Below are positions 25,133-33,539 of a stretch of DNA of 53,159 nt, piece after piece. The notes below the pieces were generated by a model. The model saw only the letters and a program-made list of their open reading frames with translations. It was not told the DNA's origin and searched no databases. The DNA lies in the NCBI GenBank assembly GCA_049318625.1, contig JBMOGA010000022.1, positions 1 to 53,159 of the forward strand, read 5' to 3'. Numbering within the stretch: the first letter of the stretch is position 1; each line of letters begins with the position of its first letter. The position numbers were made by a program, and so were the translations under genes. The stretch is from JBMOGA01 sp049318625 (GTDB lineage Bacteria > Pseudomonadota > Alphaproteobacteria > Rhizobiales > Hyphomicrobiaceae).

Positions 25133-25310
25133 TGCCGTGCCCGCTGCGTGGGTGTGCGCGACACCGCCGGCGGTCCCGAAAAGGCGCCGGTGGCGGACGT
25201 GGTCCGCCCGAACGTTACGGTGCGGCACCCCATCGAGGTCCGACTAGCATAGAACCGGCGCGGCGGTGTGACAGAATTGCAGGTGTGCGGCATCGCCGTC
25301 ACAAAACCAT

Positions 25311-25337
25311 TGCGACATGTGTCACGAATTCGTCGCA
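25311..25337. promoter_or_regulatory. inverted repeat upstream of btaA, possible Pho-type site
   Basis: TGCGAC (25311-25316) and GTCGCA (25332-25337) are perfect complements around a 15-bp spacer. Inside, TGTCAC (25320-25325) and CGTCGC (25331-25336) show an 11-bp period like a weak Pho box. Betaine lipid genes are induced by phosphate starvation in relatives; the site assignment is tentative. Confidence 0.3.
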
Positions 25338-25446
25338 TGAGGCAGATAGAGCCCAGCCGCCATGGGTCTGGCACTATCTGATCGAGCCAGCTAGAAAGAC
25401 CGCTACGCGACCGAGCTGCGGTCGCCGAAGAAAACTGAGGAAATCC

Positions 25447-26724
25447 ATGGCGTCCTACGAGCAGGTGTCGGCGCGTGGCGGCTCGTCCGCCGGGGGATCG
25501 CAACTCACACGGCTGAAGCAGGCGGTGCATCGCCATAAGCCGATCTCCAAGCGTGGCATCCAGGAGCGACTGTTCACGCTCGCGTTCTCCGGCCTCGTCT
25601 ATCCGCAGATCTGGGAAGATCCGGTCGTCGATCTCGAGGCGCTCACGCTGCGCGACGGCGAGCATCTGGTGGGAATCGCTTCCGGCGGCTGCAATATCCT
25701 CAGCTATCTGACGGCGGCCGACGTGCGGGTGACCGCCATCGACCTCAACCCGGCGCATATCGCGCTCAACCGGCTGAAGGTGGCCGCTGCGCGTCATCTG
25801 CCGGACTATTCGGCCTTCCACCGGTTCTTCGCGGAAGCCGACTCGCGCGAGAATGTGCGCAGCTATTTCGACCACATCCGCCCGCATCTCGACGACGACA
25901 CGCGGCGTTATTGGGAATCGCGCAATGCCATCGGCCGTCGGCGGATCGCCTACTTCCGTTCGAACCTCTACCGGCACGGGCTGCTCGGCACCTTCATCGG
26001 CGCCAGCCATCTGCTGGCCCGGGTGCACGGCCGCAATCCGCGCAAACTGCTGACCGCGCGCACCCGCGCCGAGCAGCGCGAAATCTTCGATCGCGAGTTG
26101 GCGCCGCTGTTCGACAAGAAGCACATCCGCTGGCTCCTCGAGAAACCGTCGGCGCTGTTCGGCCTCGGCATCCCGCCGTCGCAGTTCGAAGCGCTCAAGG
26201 GCAACGAGAGCCACATGGCGACGGTGCTGCGCCAGCGGCTGGAACGGCTGGCCTGCGGCTTCGATCTGCAGGACAATTATTTTGCCTGGCAAGCTTTCGG
26301 CCGGCGCTATGCGAGCGGTGGGGCTGGTCCGTTGCCGCCCTACCTCCAGCGGCAGAACTTCGAGGCGCTGCGCAGCCGGGTCGGCAACGTCGACATCCAG
26401 CACCGCTCGTACACCGAGTTCCTGGCGGCTTCGCCGAGCCAGAGCGTCGATGCCTACGTGTTGCTCGACGCCCAGGACTGGATGACGGACGAGCAGTTGA
26501 CGGCGCTGTGGACCGAGATCGACCGCACGGCAAAGCCCGGCGGGCGCGTGATTTTCCGCACCGCCGGCGAGGAGACGATTCTGCCGGGCCGTATCCCCGA
26601 CGAGATCCTCGCCCGTTTCGACTACGATCCCGTGGCGTGCCGCGCGCGCACCGACAGGGACCGCTCGTCGATCTACGGCGGGTTCCACCTGTACGTCCGT
26701 CGCGCTGCGGACGCGCAGGCGTGA
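25447..26724 (+). CDS. btaA: BtaA: SAM:diacylglycerol 3-amino-3-carboxypropyltransferase
   Basis: First enzyme of betaine lipid (DGTS) synthesis: moves the homoserine part of SAM onto diacylglycerol at the inner membrane. A DUF3419 protein of 425 residues with the N-terminal signature LAFSGLVYPQIWEDP, the SAM-binding GIASGGCNILSYL and AIDLNPAHIALN segments, a long helical insert, and YVLLDAQDWM near the C terminus. The ATG at 25447 is chosen over much longer frames upstream. The stop overlaps the btaB start (TGATG), so the two are coupled. Confidence 0.92.
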   Translation: MASYEQVSARGGSSAGGSQLTRLKQAVHRHKPISKRGIQERLFTLAFSGLVYPQIWEDPVVDLEALTLRDGEHLVGIASGGCNILSYLTAADVRVTAIDLNPAHIALNRLKVAAARHLPDYSAFHRFFAEADSRENVRSYFDHIRPHLDDDTRRYWESRNAIGRRRIAYFRSNLYRHGLLGTFIGASHLLARVHGRNPRKLLTARTRAEQREIFDRELAPLFDKKHIRWLLEKPSALFGLGIPPSQFEALKGNESHMATVLRQRLERLACGFDLQDNYFAWQAFGRRYASGGAGPLPPYLQRQNFEALRSRVGNVDIQHRSYTEFLAASPSQSVDAYVLLDAQDWMTDEQLTALWTEIDRTAKPGGRVIFRTAGEETILPGRIPDEILARFDYDPVACRARTDRDRSSIYGGFHLYVRRAADAQA

Positions 26725-27428
26725 TGGCCGGCGACGGCGAAAGGGACGTCCACAACTCGTCCCGCGCGTCGGGCGGCGAGGACGTGCATGCCGCCCACAT
26801 GGACGGCATCTACCGCTATCAGCGCTACATTTACGATGCGACGCGCAAGTACTACCTGCTCGGCCGCGACCTGCTGCTGGACGAGCTGCGCCCGCCGATG
26901 GGTGGCACGGTGCTGGAAATCGGCTGCGGCACCGGCCGGAATCTCATCCTGGCCGCGCGGCGCTATCCGAGCGCACGGCTCTACGGATTCGACATCTCCG
27001 AGGTGATGCTGGAGACGGCGGCCTCCAATATCCGTCGCTCCGGACTGTCGGGGCGCATCACGCTGGCCAAGGGTGACGCGAGCGCGTTCGATCCGGCCGC
27101 GATGTTCGGCATTGCGCAGTTCGACCGGGTGTTCATCTCGTATGCGCTGTCGATGATCCCGCCCTGGCAGGCGGTGCTACCGCTCGCCATCGATGCCGTG
27201 GCGCCGACTGGTCGGCTGCATATCGTCGATTTCGGCCAGCAGGAGCGGTTGCCGGGCTGGTTCCGGTCGGGCCTGCGGTCGTGGCTCGCCAAGTTCAGCG
27301 TCGAGCCGCGGGCCGATCTCGAGGAGCGTCTCGGGGCGGTGTGCGCGGACAAGCGGGTGGCGCTGCGCTACGACCGCCTGCTGCGGGGCTACGCGGAATA
27401 TGCCGTGGTCGAGAAGCCGGCGGCGTGA
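26724..27428 (+). CDS. btaB: BtaB: diacylglycerylhomoserine N-methyltransferase
   Basis: Adds three methyl groups from SAM to diacylglycerylhomoserine, giving the phosphorus-free lipid DGTS. A class I methyltransferase of 234 residues with motif I VLEIGCGTGRN (about 62-72), motif II region LYGFDISEVML, and FDRVFISYALSMIPPW. It is translationally coupled to btaA. The stop lies 4 bp from the end of the convergent second DedA gene. Confidence 0.9.
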   Translation: MAGDGERDVHNSSRASGGEDVHAAHMDGIYRYQRYIYDATRKYYLLGRDLLLDELRPPMGGTVLEIGCGTGRNLILAARRYPSARLYGFDISEVMLETAASNIRRSGLSGRITLAKGDASAFDPAAMFGIAQFDRVFISYALSMIPPWQAVLPLAIDAVAPTGRLHIVDFGQQERLPGWFRSGLRSWLAKFSVEPRADLEERLGAVCADKRVALRYDRLLRGYAEYAVVEKPAA

Positions 27429-27432
27429 CGGG

Positions 27433-27954
27433 TCAAAGACCCATCATTTTCATGCCGAACGCGCCGGGCGCCAGCACGCCAGCCGACCACAGGAAGGCCG
27501 ACGAGACGTTGGCGATCTGGAACGGGATCTGGCGCATGGCGCACATGCCGGCCACCACCGGGATGACGGCGCGGACGGGTCCGAAGAAGTGGCCGATGAA
27601 CACGCCGAAGGCGCCGTAGCGCTCGAAGAACAGTTGGCCGCGCGGCAGCATTTCGGGCCGCGCACTGAACGGCCACCAGCGATGAGCGTCGTCCTTCAGA
27701 TAAAGCCCCACCCAGTAGGACACCGCATAGCCGAGCGTGCCGCCGACGCCGCCGGCCACCCATACCGGCCAGAACGAAATGCCGCTGGCCCCGAGCAGCC
27801 CGCCGATCCCGAACAGGATCACCGACGACGGCAGCAGCAGCGAAAAGAAGGCGAGGCTTTCACCGAAAGCCAGCAGAAAGACGATCGGTACCGCCCAAAC
27901 CTGATTGGCTTTCACGAAGGCGAGCAGCGACTGGGCGATCTCGGGGAATGTCAT
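27433..27954 (-). CDS. DedA-family membrane protein (second copy)
   Basis: A 173-residue paralogue of the first DedA: FLLAFGESLAFFSLLLPSSV, YAVSYWVGLYLKDDAHRWWP, and GHFFGPVRAVIPVVAG with the conserved Arg. The start is the ATG at 27954 (MTFPEIAQ). The two DedA genes lie on either side of btaA-btaB on the opposite strand, which suggests a link to betaine-lipid or general envelope-lipid movement; that is inference. Confidence 0.9.
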   Translation of the reverse strand: MTFPEIAQSLLAFVKANQVWAVPIVFLLAFGESLAFFSLLLPSSVILFGIGGLLGASGISFWPVWVAGGVGGTLGYAVSYWVGLYLKDDAHRWWPFSARPEMLPRGQLFFERYGAFGVFIGHFFGPVRAVIPVVAGMCAMRQIPFQIANVSSAFLWSAGVLAPGAFGMKMMGL

Positions 27955-28020
27955 GGATACCTCTCCGACTGGCATCTAAGGCGACACTCGCCCGGCCGCA
28001 AGCGGCTCGCCGGTGATTTT

Positions 28021-28464
28021 TCAGGTCCTGCAGCGGCGCCGGCGCTCGTTCGACAGTTCGCGACCGACTTCCTCGGCGAGGATGAGGGCACGGGACACCT
28101 GCGCCGGGGTGAGACCCGCCCCGCCGGGTCCGCGCAGCACACCGGGCGCCACTTCGGCCTCGCGCTGGCCGACGGCGAGGTCGTCGCACGAGAGTTCGCG
28201 CTTCTTCTGCTTGAAGGCCCACAGCCGGACGCCCGAGGCGTAGGCGGCGGGGGACGCGGGCTCGCGCACCCAGCGTCGCTGCGGATCGGCCATCATGCCG
28301 CGCAGAACCCCCGATCGCTGAGCCACGCAATGGGAACTGTCGTCGACGCAGCCGAGCCCGGCGGCCGGCGCGATCTCCTCGCTGCCGCCCAGCATGGAGC
28401 AGCCGCCGAGCGACAGGCCGAGCATCGCGAGAACAACGAGGCCCGGACAGCAGCGAACGTTCAT
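28021..28464 (-). CDS. hypothetical lipoprotein
   Basis: The ATG at 28464 gives MNVRCCPGLVVLAMLGLSLG and lipobox LGGC, so the mature protein is lipid-anchored. The 147 residues are otherwise uncharacterised, with CVDDSSHCVAQR and a basic C terminus; the segment CVDDSSHC-x-AQR is reminiscent of small Rhizobiales lipoproteins. The longer frame to 28647 would hide the signal peptide. The gene is divergent from qor. Confidence 0.65.
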   Translation of the reverse strand: MNVRCCPGLVVLAMLGLSLGGCSMLGGSEEIAPAAGLGCVDDSSHCVAQRSGVLRGMMADPQRRWVREPASPAAYASGVRLWAFKQKKRELSCDDLAVGQREAEVAPGVLRGPGGAGLTPAQVSRALILAEEVGRELSNERRRRCRT

Positions 28465-28661
28465 GTGCAGTGGAGCCCCCGCGAACTCGTCGCTTGTGAT
28501 TATCGCCTGCCCGCCTATAGAAGCGGCGGGTGGCGGTCCTGTGGCACGAACAGGCCATGCTCCCGCCCATCGACCCATGAAGGGCGGCGATCCGAAGCCG
28601 CCGGTAACAGATTTCGGCCGGCGGCTCCAGCCCTGCCTGCCCCACACGAGGAGGAAACGAC

Positions 28662-29636
28662 ATGGCCCATGCAGTCCGCGTCCATGCCTATGGCGGTCCC
28701 GAGGTCTTGAAATACGAAGAGGTTGCTGTTGGTGCCCCCGGCGCCGGCCAGCTCAAGCTCAAGCAGCACGCGATCGGCATCAACTACATCGACACCTATC
28801 ACCGCACCGGCCTCTACCCGCAGCCGAGCTTGCCATTCGTGCTCGGCATGGAAGCCGCTGGCGAGGTGACCGAGGTCGGCGCGGGCGTGACCGAGTTCAA
28901 GGTCGGCGACAAGGTCGCCTACGCGCAACCGATCGGTTCCTACGCGACCGAGCGCGTCGTGCCGGCGGACCGCATGGTGAAGATGCCGGCCGGCATCGCC
29001 TACGAACAGGCTGCCGCGATGATGCTCCAGGGCATGACCGTCCGCTATCTCCTCAAGCGGACCTACAAGGTCGGCCCCGATACCACCCTGCTCTGGCATG
29101 CTGCCGCCGGTGGCGTCGGCCTGATCGCCTGCCAGTGGGCCAAGCATCTCGGCGCCACCATCATCGGCACGGCGGGCTCGGACGACAAGTGCGCTCTGGC
29201 CAAGGCGGCCGGCGCCACCCACGTCATCAACTACAAGACCGAAAAGTTCGTCGACCGGGTCAAGGAGATCACCGGCGGCAAGGGCTGCGACGTGGTTTAC
29301 GACTCGATCGGCAAGGACACGTTCCCGGGCTCGCTCGACTGCCTCAAGCCGCTCGGGCTGTTCGTGACGTTCGGCAACGCCTCGGGCCCGATCACCGGCT
29401 TCGACGCCGGCATCCTGGCGGGCAAGGGCTCCCTGTACATGACGCGGCCGACGCTGATGACCTACACGGCCAAGCGCGATGACCTCGTCGAGACGGCGAA
29501 CGACCTGTTCGACGTGGTGGCGAAGGGCATCGTCAAGATCAACGTCAATCACCGCTATGCCCTGAAGGACGCAACCAAGGCCCATCAGGATCTCGAAGGC
29601 CGCAAGACGACCGGATCGGCGATCCTGCTGCCGTAA
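28662..29636 (+). CDS. qor: NADPH:quinone oxidoreductase (zinc-free MDR family)
   Basis: A 324-residue protein of the quinone reductase branch of medium-chain dehydrogenases. N-terminal GroES-like domain (YEEVAVGAPGAGQLKLKQHA) with GMEAAGEVTEVGAGV, then Rossmann fold with AAAGGVGLIACQWAKHLGA (about 146-164). The Cys/His zinc ligands of alcohol dehydrogenases are absent, as expected. It stands as a single gene and converges with gatB. Confidence 0.9.
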   Translation: MAHAVRVHAYGGPEVLKYEEVAVGAPGAGQLKLKQHAIGINYIDTYHRTGLYPQPSLPFVLGMEAAGEVTEVGAGVTEFKVGDKVAYAQPIGSYATERVVPADRMVKMPAGIAYEQAAAMMLQGMTVRYLLKRTYKVGPDTTLLWHAAAGGVGLIACQWAKHLGATIIGTAGSDDKCALAKAAGATHVINYKTEKFVDRVKEITGGKGCDVVYDSIGKDTFPGSLDCLKPLGLFVTFGNASGPITGFDAGILAGKGSLYMTRPTLMTYTAKRDDLVETANDLFDVVAKGIVKINVNHRYALKDATKAHQDLEGRKTTGSAILLP

Positions 29637-29647
29637 AACCAGCGCGA

Positions 29648-29670
29648 GCGGGCGGCCACTCGCCGCCCGC
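29648..29670. terminator. bidirectional hairpin between qor and gatB
   Basis: GCGGGCGG (29648-29655) and CCGCCCGC (29663-29670) form a perfect 8-bp stem around a 7-nt loop. It lies in the 61-bp gap between two convergent genes, where a two-way terminator is expected. It lacks a clear U-tract. Confidence 0.55.
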
Positions 29671-29697
29671 CGCCTCGCCGGCCGGTTTGCCCCAGCC

Positions 29698-31173
29698 TCA
29701 GATCCCCAGCTTGGTCTTCAGGATCTCGTTCAACGCCTGCGGGTTGGCCTTGCCGCCGGTCTGCTTCATGACTTGGCCGACGAACCAGCCGAGCATCGAC
29801 GGCTTCGCCTTCACCTGCTCGACCTTGTCGGGGTTGGCGGCGATGATGGCATCGACCGCCGCCTCGATGGCGCCGGTGTCGGTCACCTGCTTCATGCCAC
29901 GCTTCTCGACGATCTCGGCCGGGTCCCCGCCTTCCGTCCAGACGATTTCGAACAGATCCTTGGCGATCTTGCCGGAGATCGTGCCGGCGCCGATCAGGTC
30001 GACGATGGCGCCGAGTTGGGCGGCCGATACGGGCGAGGCGTCGATATCCTTGCCTTCCTTGTTCAGCCGGCCGAACAGCTCGTTGATGACCCAGTTGGCG
30101 GCCGCCTTGCCATCACGGCCCTTGGCCACCGCCTCGAAGAAGTCGGCGCTCTCGCGTTCAGCGACCAGCACGTTGGCGTCGTACGACGCCAACCCGTAGG
30201 CTTTCATGAACCGCTCGCGCTTCTCGTCGGGCAACTCCGGCAGCGTCTTTTTCAGCTCGTCGACATAGCCCTGCGTCAGCTCCAGAGGGAGCAGATCCGG
30301 GTCCGGGAAGTACCGGTAGTCGTGGGCCTCCTCCTTGGAGCGCATCGAGCGCGTCTCGCCCTTGGCCGCGTCGAACAGCCGGGTCTCCTGATCGATCTTG
30401 CCGCCGTCCTCGAGGATCTCGATCTGGCGGCGCGCCTCGACCTCGATGGCCTGGCCGATGAACCGGATGGAGTTGACGTTCTTGATCTCGCAGCGCGTGC
30501 CGAGGGGCTGGCCCGGCTTGCGCACCGACACGTTCACGTCGGCCCGCAGGCTGCCCTTCTCCATGTCGCCGTCGCAGGTCCCGAGATAGCGCAGGATGGT
30601 CCTGAGCTTGGTCACGTAGGCCTGCGCCTCCTTCGAGGAGCGCAGGTCGGGCCGCGAGACGATCTCCATCAGCGCGACACCGGAGCGGTTGAGGTCGACA
30701 TAGGAATGCTCCGGCGAGATGTCGTGGATGGACTTGCCGGCGTCCTGCTCCAGATGAAGCCGTTCGATGCCGACGCGGATCGCCTCGCCGTCGACGTCGA
30801 TGTCCACCACCCCCTCGCCGACGATGGGATACTTGTACTGACTGATCTGATAGCCCTGCGGCAGATCGGGATAGAAATAGTTCTTGCGATCGAAAACGCT
30901 GTTCAGATTGATCGCCGCCTTGAGGCCGAGGCCGGTGCGGATCGCCTGGGCGATGCACTGCGCGTTGATCACCGGCAGCATGCCGGGCATGGCCGCGTCG
31001 ACCAGCGAGACGTTGTGATTGGGCGGCGCGCCGAACATCGTCGAGGCGCCGGAGAACAGTTTGGAGTTGGAGGTGACCTGGGCATGGACCTCCATGCCGA
31101 TCACGACCTCCCAGTCCCCGGTTTCGCCCCGCACGAGGCTCTTCGACGTCGTCCGCTCGATGGTGTCCTGCAT
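29698..31173 (-). CDS. gatB: Asp-tRNA(Asn)/Glu-tRNA(Gln) amidotransferase subunit B
   Basis: Binds and phosphorylates misacylated Glu-tRNA(Gln) or Asp-tRNA(Asn) in GatCAB, which makes Gln-tRNA or Asn-tRNA. The GatB kinase-like cradle starts at WEVVIGMEVHAQV and shows FDRKNYFYPDLPQGYQISQY, and the C-terminal YqeY-like tail ends with GWFVGQVMKQTGGKANP. The ATG at 31173 yields 491 residues, normal for the family. gatC and gatA lie on the same strand 2.4 kb upstream, with four genes between. Confidence 0.95.
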   Translation of the reverse strand: MQDTIERTTSKSLVRGETGDWEVVIGMEVHAQVTSNSKLFSGASTMFGAPPNHNVSLVDAAMPGMLPVINAQCIAQAIRTGLGLKAAINLNSVFDRKNYFYPDLPQGYQISQYKYPIVGEGVVDIDVDGEAIRVGIERLHLEQDAGKSIHDISPEHSYVDLNRSGVALMEIVSRPDLRSSKEAQAYVTKLRTILRYLGTCDGDMEKGSLRADVNVSVRKPGQPLGTRCEIKNVNSIRFIGQAIEVEARRQIEILEDGGKIDQETRLFDAAKGETRSMRSKEEAHDYRYFPDPDLLPLELTQGYVDELKKTLPELPDEKRERFMKAYGLASYDANVLVAERESADFFEAVAKGRDGKAAANWVINELFGRLNKEGKDIDASPVSAAQLGAIVDLIGAGTISGKIAKDLFEIVWTEGGDPAEIVEKRGMKQVTDTGAIEAAVDAIIAANPDKVEQVKAKPSMLGWFVGQVMKQTGGKANPQALNEILKTKLGI

Positions 31174-31309
31174 CGTCCGTTCCGCCAGTCGGCTGTTGTG
31201 TCGGGTCTGGTTAGCCCAGCCACGCCCATGCGGCAATGCCGACGGCCGTGCCAGGCCGCCGCGAGGCGGCTCGGATTGCGGCGCGTCGCCGCACAGCCGA
31301 TGGACGCGA

Positions 31310-31594
31310 TCAGGGCCGGCGCCGCATTCGATAGCCGAGCACGGCCCACAGCGAGCCGAACAGGACGCCGAGGACGAATGTGCCGCCCTCCCCGCCGATG
31401 CCGTGGGCCGGCAGGATCTTGAGGAAAGTCGTGACCCAGACGAGGCCCGCGCCGGCGATCGCCGCCGCAAATCCGGCAATGGGGATCTTCTGCCACTGGG
31501 TCGCCGCGCGGCCCATCAGATAGCCGACGACGATCACCGCCGGATTGAACGCCGCGATGAGCAGAACGGACAACGGATCGAAAGGTTGCAGCAT
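31310..31594 (-). CDS. small hypothetical membrane protein
   Basis: A 94-residue protein with three likely membrane helices (VLLIAAFNPAVIVVGYLM, GFAAAIAGAGLVWVTTFLKI, FVLGVLFGSLWAVLGY) and an RMRRRP tail. The ATG at 31594 follows a poor ribosome site; the frame is open to 31654. No family recognised. It lies on the gatB strand between chorismate mutase and gatB. Confidence 0.6.
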   Translation of the reverse strand: MLQPFDPLSVLLIAAFNPAVIVVGYLMGRAATQWQKIPIAGFAAAIAGAGLVWVTTFLKILPAHGIGGEGGTFVLGVLFGSLWAVLGYRMRRRP

Positions 31595-31714
31595 CGTCCG
31601 TGCTCCAGCTGAGGGCTCCGCCCCTGCATTCGTTCTTGGCCCGTGCCCCGCCACACCGTCCGTGCCGATTTCAAGCCGGGCGGCAACGAGAAACCACAGA
31701 CCGGCAGCGTCGGC

Positions 31715-32029
31715 CTAACCCTCGATGTCCTTGCGCAGCTTCTCCTCCTCGTACTGGATGAACCAGCCGATCATCTGCCGCCACAGCGCCTCGCACAGAT
31801 CGGGCGGCAGCCCCTGCTGCTCGGCCTGCGCCCGTACCTTGTCGATGACCTGCTGGTTGCGCCACGGCACGTTGGCCTCCTGGCGCGCCTCCAGCTTGAT
31901 CTGCCAGGCGCGCTCGACGTAGCCGAAACGCTCGGCGATCAGCGCGACCAGCGCCTTGTCGACGCGGTCGATCTCGTTGCGGACATCGGTGAGGTCGGCG
32001 CAATCGGCCGGCGCCTTCTTGATCGTCAT
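31715..32029 (-). CDS. chorismate mutase (AroQ type)
   Basis: Converts chorismate to prephenate for Phe and Tyr synthesis. A 104-residue all-helical CM_2 domain: LTDVRNEIDRVDKALVALIA then ERFGYVERAWQIK with catalytic Arg/Lys positions and QMIGWFIQYEEEKL at the end. It is monofunctional, with no prephenate dehydratase part. The ATG at 32029 or an upstream one at 32056 (MTGGNGNTPM) could both be used. Confidence 0.85.
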   Translation of the reverse strand: MTIKKAPADCADLTDVRNEIDRVDKALVALIAERFGYVERAWQIKLEARQEANVPWRNQQVIDKVRAQAEQQGLPPDLCEALWRQMIGWFIQYEEEKLRKDIEG

Positions 32030-32109
32030 TGGGGTGTTCCCGTTTCCTCCGGTCATGGGCGCGTCTTAGCACAAGCGGGGGACGGCGCCAGCGGCACGGG
32101 CGGGCCGCG

Positions 32110-32718
32110 TCACCGCAGCCACTCGGCGAAAACCGGCCAGAGGCTCGCGACCAGCACGATCGCCATGGTGACGTTGAAGATGCGGACCGCCGTATCGCCG
32201 GAGAGCAGGCGCTTCACCCAGGTGCCGAACAGCGCCCATACGGCGACGCTCGGCAGGTTGATGAGTCCGAACACCAGCGCGACGATGACGACGCTGCGCA
32301 TGAACTGATCGGGCAGCGTATAGGTGGCGGTGGCGGAGACCGCCATCGCCCATGCCTTCGGGTTGACCCACTGGAAGGCGGCCGCCTGAAGGAAGGTCAT
32401 GGGCCGGCCACCGGCCCTGCCCTCGCCGATCGCGCCGGCATTGGCGATTTTCCAGGCAAGGAAGAGCATGTAGAGCGTGCCGACGATCTTGAGGACCGTG
32501 TGGAGCACCGGCACCGCGACGAACAGCTGGCCGATGCCGAGCCCGACCAGGACCACCATCAGGACGAATCCGATCGCGACTCCGAGCATGTGCGGCACGG
32601 TCCGGGCGAGGCCGAAATTCACGCCCGAGGCGAGCAGCATCAGGTTGTTCGGGCCCGGCGTGACCGAGGTCACGAACGCGAAGGCCGCTAGCGCGAGCAG
32701 CGTGTCGACGGGCAGCAT
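32110..32718 (-). CDS. LysE-family amino acid exporter
   Basis: A 202-residue membrane protein with six helices and the family motif SVTPGPNNLMLLASGVNFGL near the N terminus, then QWVNPKAWAMAVSA. LysE/RhtB proteins export amino acids such as lysine, threonine or homoserine lactones. The ATG at 32718 is chosen; the frame upstream to 32838 is not protein-like. It lies between chorismate mutase and a lipoprotein gene, all leftward. Confidence 0.9.
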   Translation of the reverse strand: MLPVDTLLALAAFAFVTSVTPGPNNLMLLASGVNFGLARTVPHMLGVAIGFVLMVVLVGLGIGQLFVAVPVLHTVLKIVGTLYMLFLAWKIANAGAIGEGRAGGRPMTFLQAAAFQWVNPKAWAMAVSATATYTLPDQFMRSVVIVALVFGLINLPSVAVWALFGTWVKRLLSGDTAVRIFNVTMAIVLVASLWPVFAEWLR

Positions 32719-32731
32719 GGGACCTGCAGGG

Positions 32732-33475
32732 TCACTGAGTGGCGACGAGGCTCGCCCGGTCGATCGGGGCGTTCGGGATACCCGTCCGGCACGAGGCCGG
32801 CAGGCTCTGTACCTTGCCCGAGGTCTGCAGCTTTGCAAGCTCGGCGCACATCGCGCCGTGCTGGTCCGGCGTCATCGTGGAGGGCGTGACCACCATCAGG
32901 CGCGTGCGCATGGCGGCGAACAAGTGAGGGCGCTGGTCACGGAACCGCTCGATCTCCGCTAGCGGCCAGTCGCTCACCTCGACGGAGAGCGGCACCGAGC
33001 GCGACAGCAGGTTGCGGCGGACCCGACCGGCGTGGATCTGGAGATGGCCGACGTTGAGCACCTCGCCGGCGGCCACCTCGAAAGAGGCCAGGCTGGCCCG
33101 GTAGGAATAGTCGACCTTCGAGGACATGGTCACCCGTTTCCCCTTGGCGTCGGCGCAGCTGTAGCCGATCACGTGGTAGGTGCCGCGCTCCAGCTCGATC
33201 TCCGACACGGCCGTTGTGCTGGGCGCGATCAGGCCCACGACGTCGAGCTGGCGCAGCGGGCGGTAATAGGTGCCGCCTTCGTGCACGCCGATCATCACCG
33301 AGGCGCGCTGGCAGGCGGGGTCGGCGCTGCCGATTTTCATCAGCACGACCGCACGGTTGTCGCGACCGAGCTGCGACATCACGAGATCATCGGGCACCCG
33401 CGACGTTGCCGTACAGGCGGCCAACAGCGCCGCGCCGATCACCGTCGCCCAAGTTCCAAGCCCGCGCCCACGCAT
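32732..33475 (-). CDS. hypothetical lipoprotein
   Basis: A 247-residue protein with a signal and lipobox LLAAC (WATVIGAALLAACTATSRVP). The mature part shows beta-type segments (RAVVLMKIGSADPACQRASV; GTYHVIGYSCADAKGKRVTM) and two or more cysteines, resembling secreted beta-sandwich proteins without a named family. The stop is 14 bp upstream of the LysE gene on the same strand. Confidence 0.65.
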   Translation of the reverse strand: MRGRGLGTWATVIGAALLAACTATSRVPDDLVMSQLGRDNRAVVLMKIGSADPACQRASVMIGVHEGGTYYRPLRQLDVVGLIAPSTTAVSEIELERGTYHVIGYSCADAKGKRVTMSSKVDYSYRASLASFEVAAGEVLNVGHLQIHAGRVRRNLLSRSVPLSVEVSDWPLAEIERFRDQRPHLFAAMRTRLMVVTPSTMTPDQHGAMCAELAKLQTSGKVQSLPASCRTGIPNAPIDRASLVATQ

Positions 33476-33539
33476 GACATCCCTCCACAGGGCGTGGAGA
33501 GATTATCCGTTCCAATTACAATTTCCAAGCGGCTTGGTG

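Noticed and set aside
25267..25290. Classic Pho box from CTGTCAC upstream of btaA
   Set aside because: On the minus strand CTGCAAT and CTGTCAC are offset by 8 bp instead of 11, so the spacing is wrong.
29773..31422. Very long rightward open frame opposite gatB
   Set aside because: It is an antisense frame in GC-rich coding DNA. Its His/Arg/Asp-rich repeats mirror gatB codons, and gatB is a well-recognised full-length gene.
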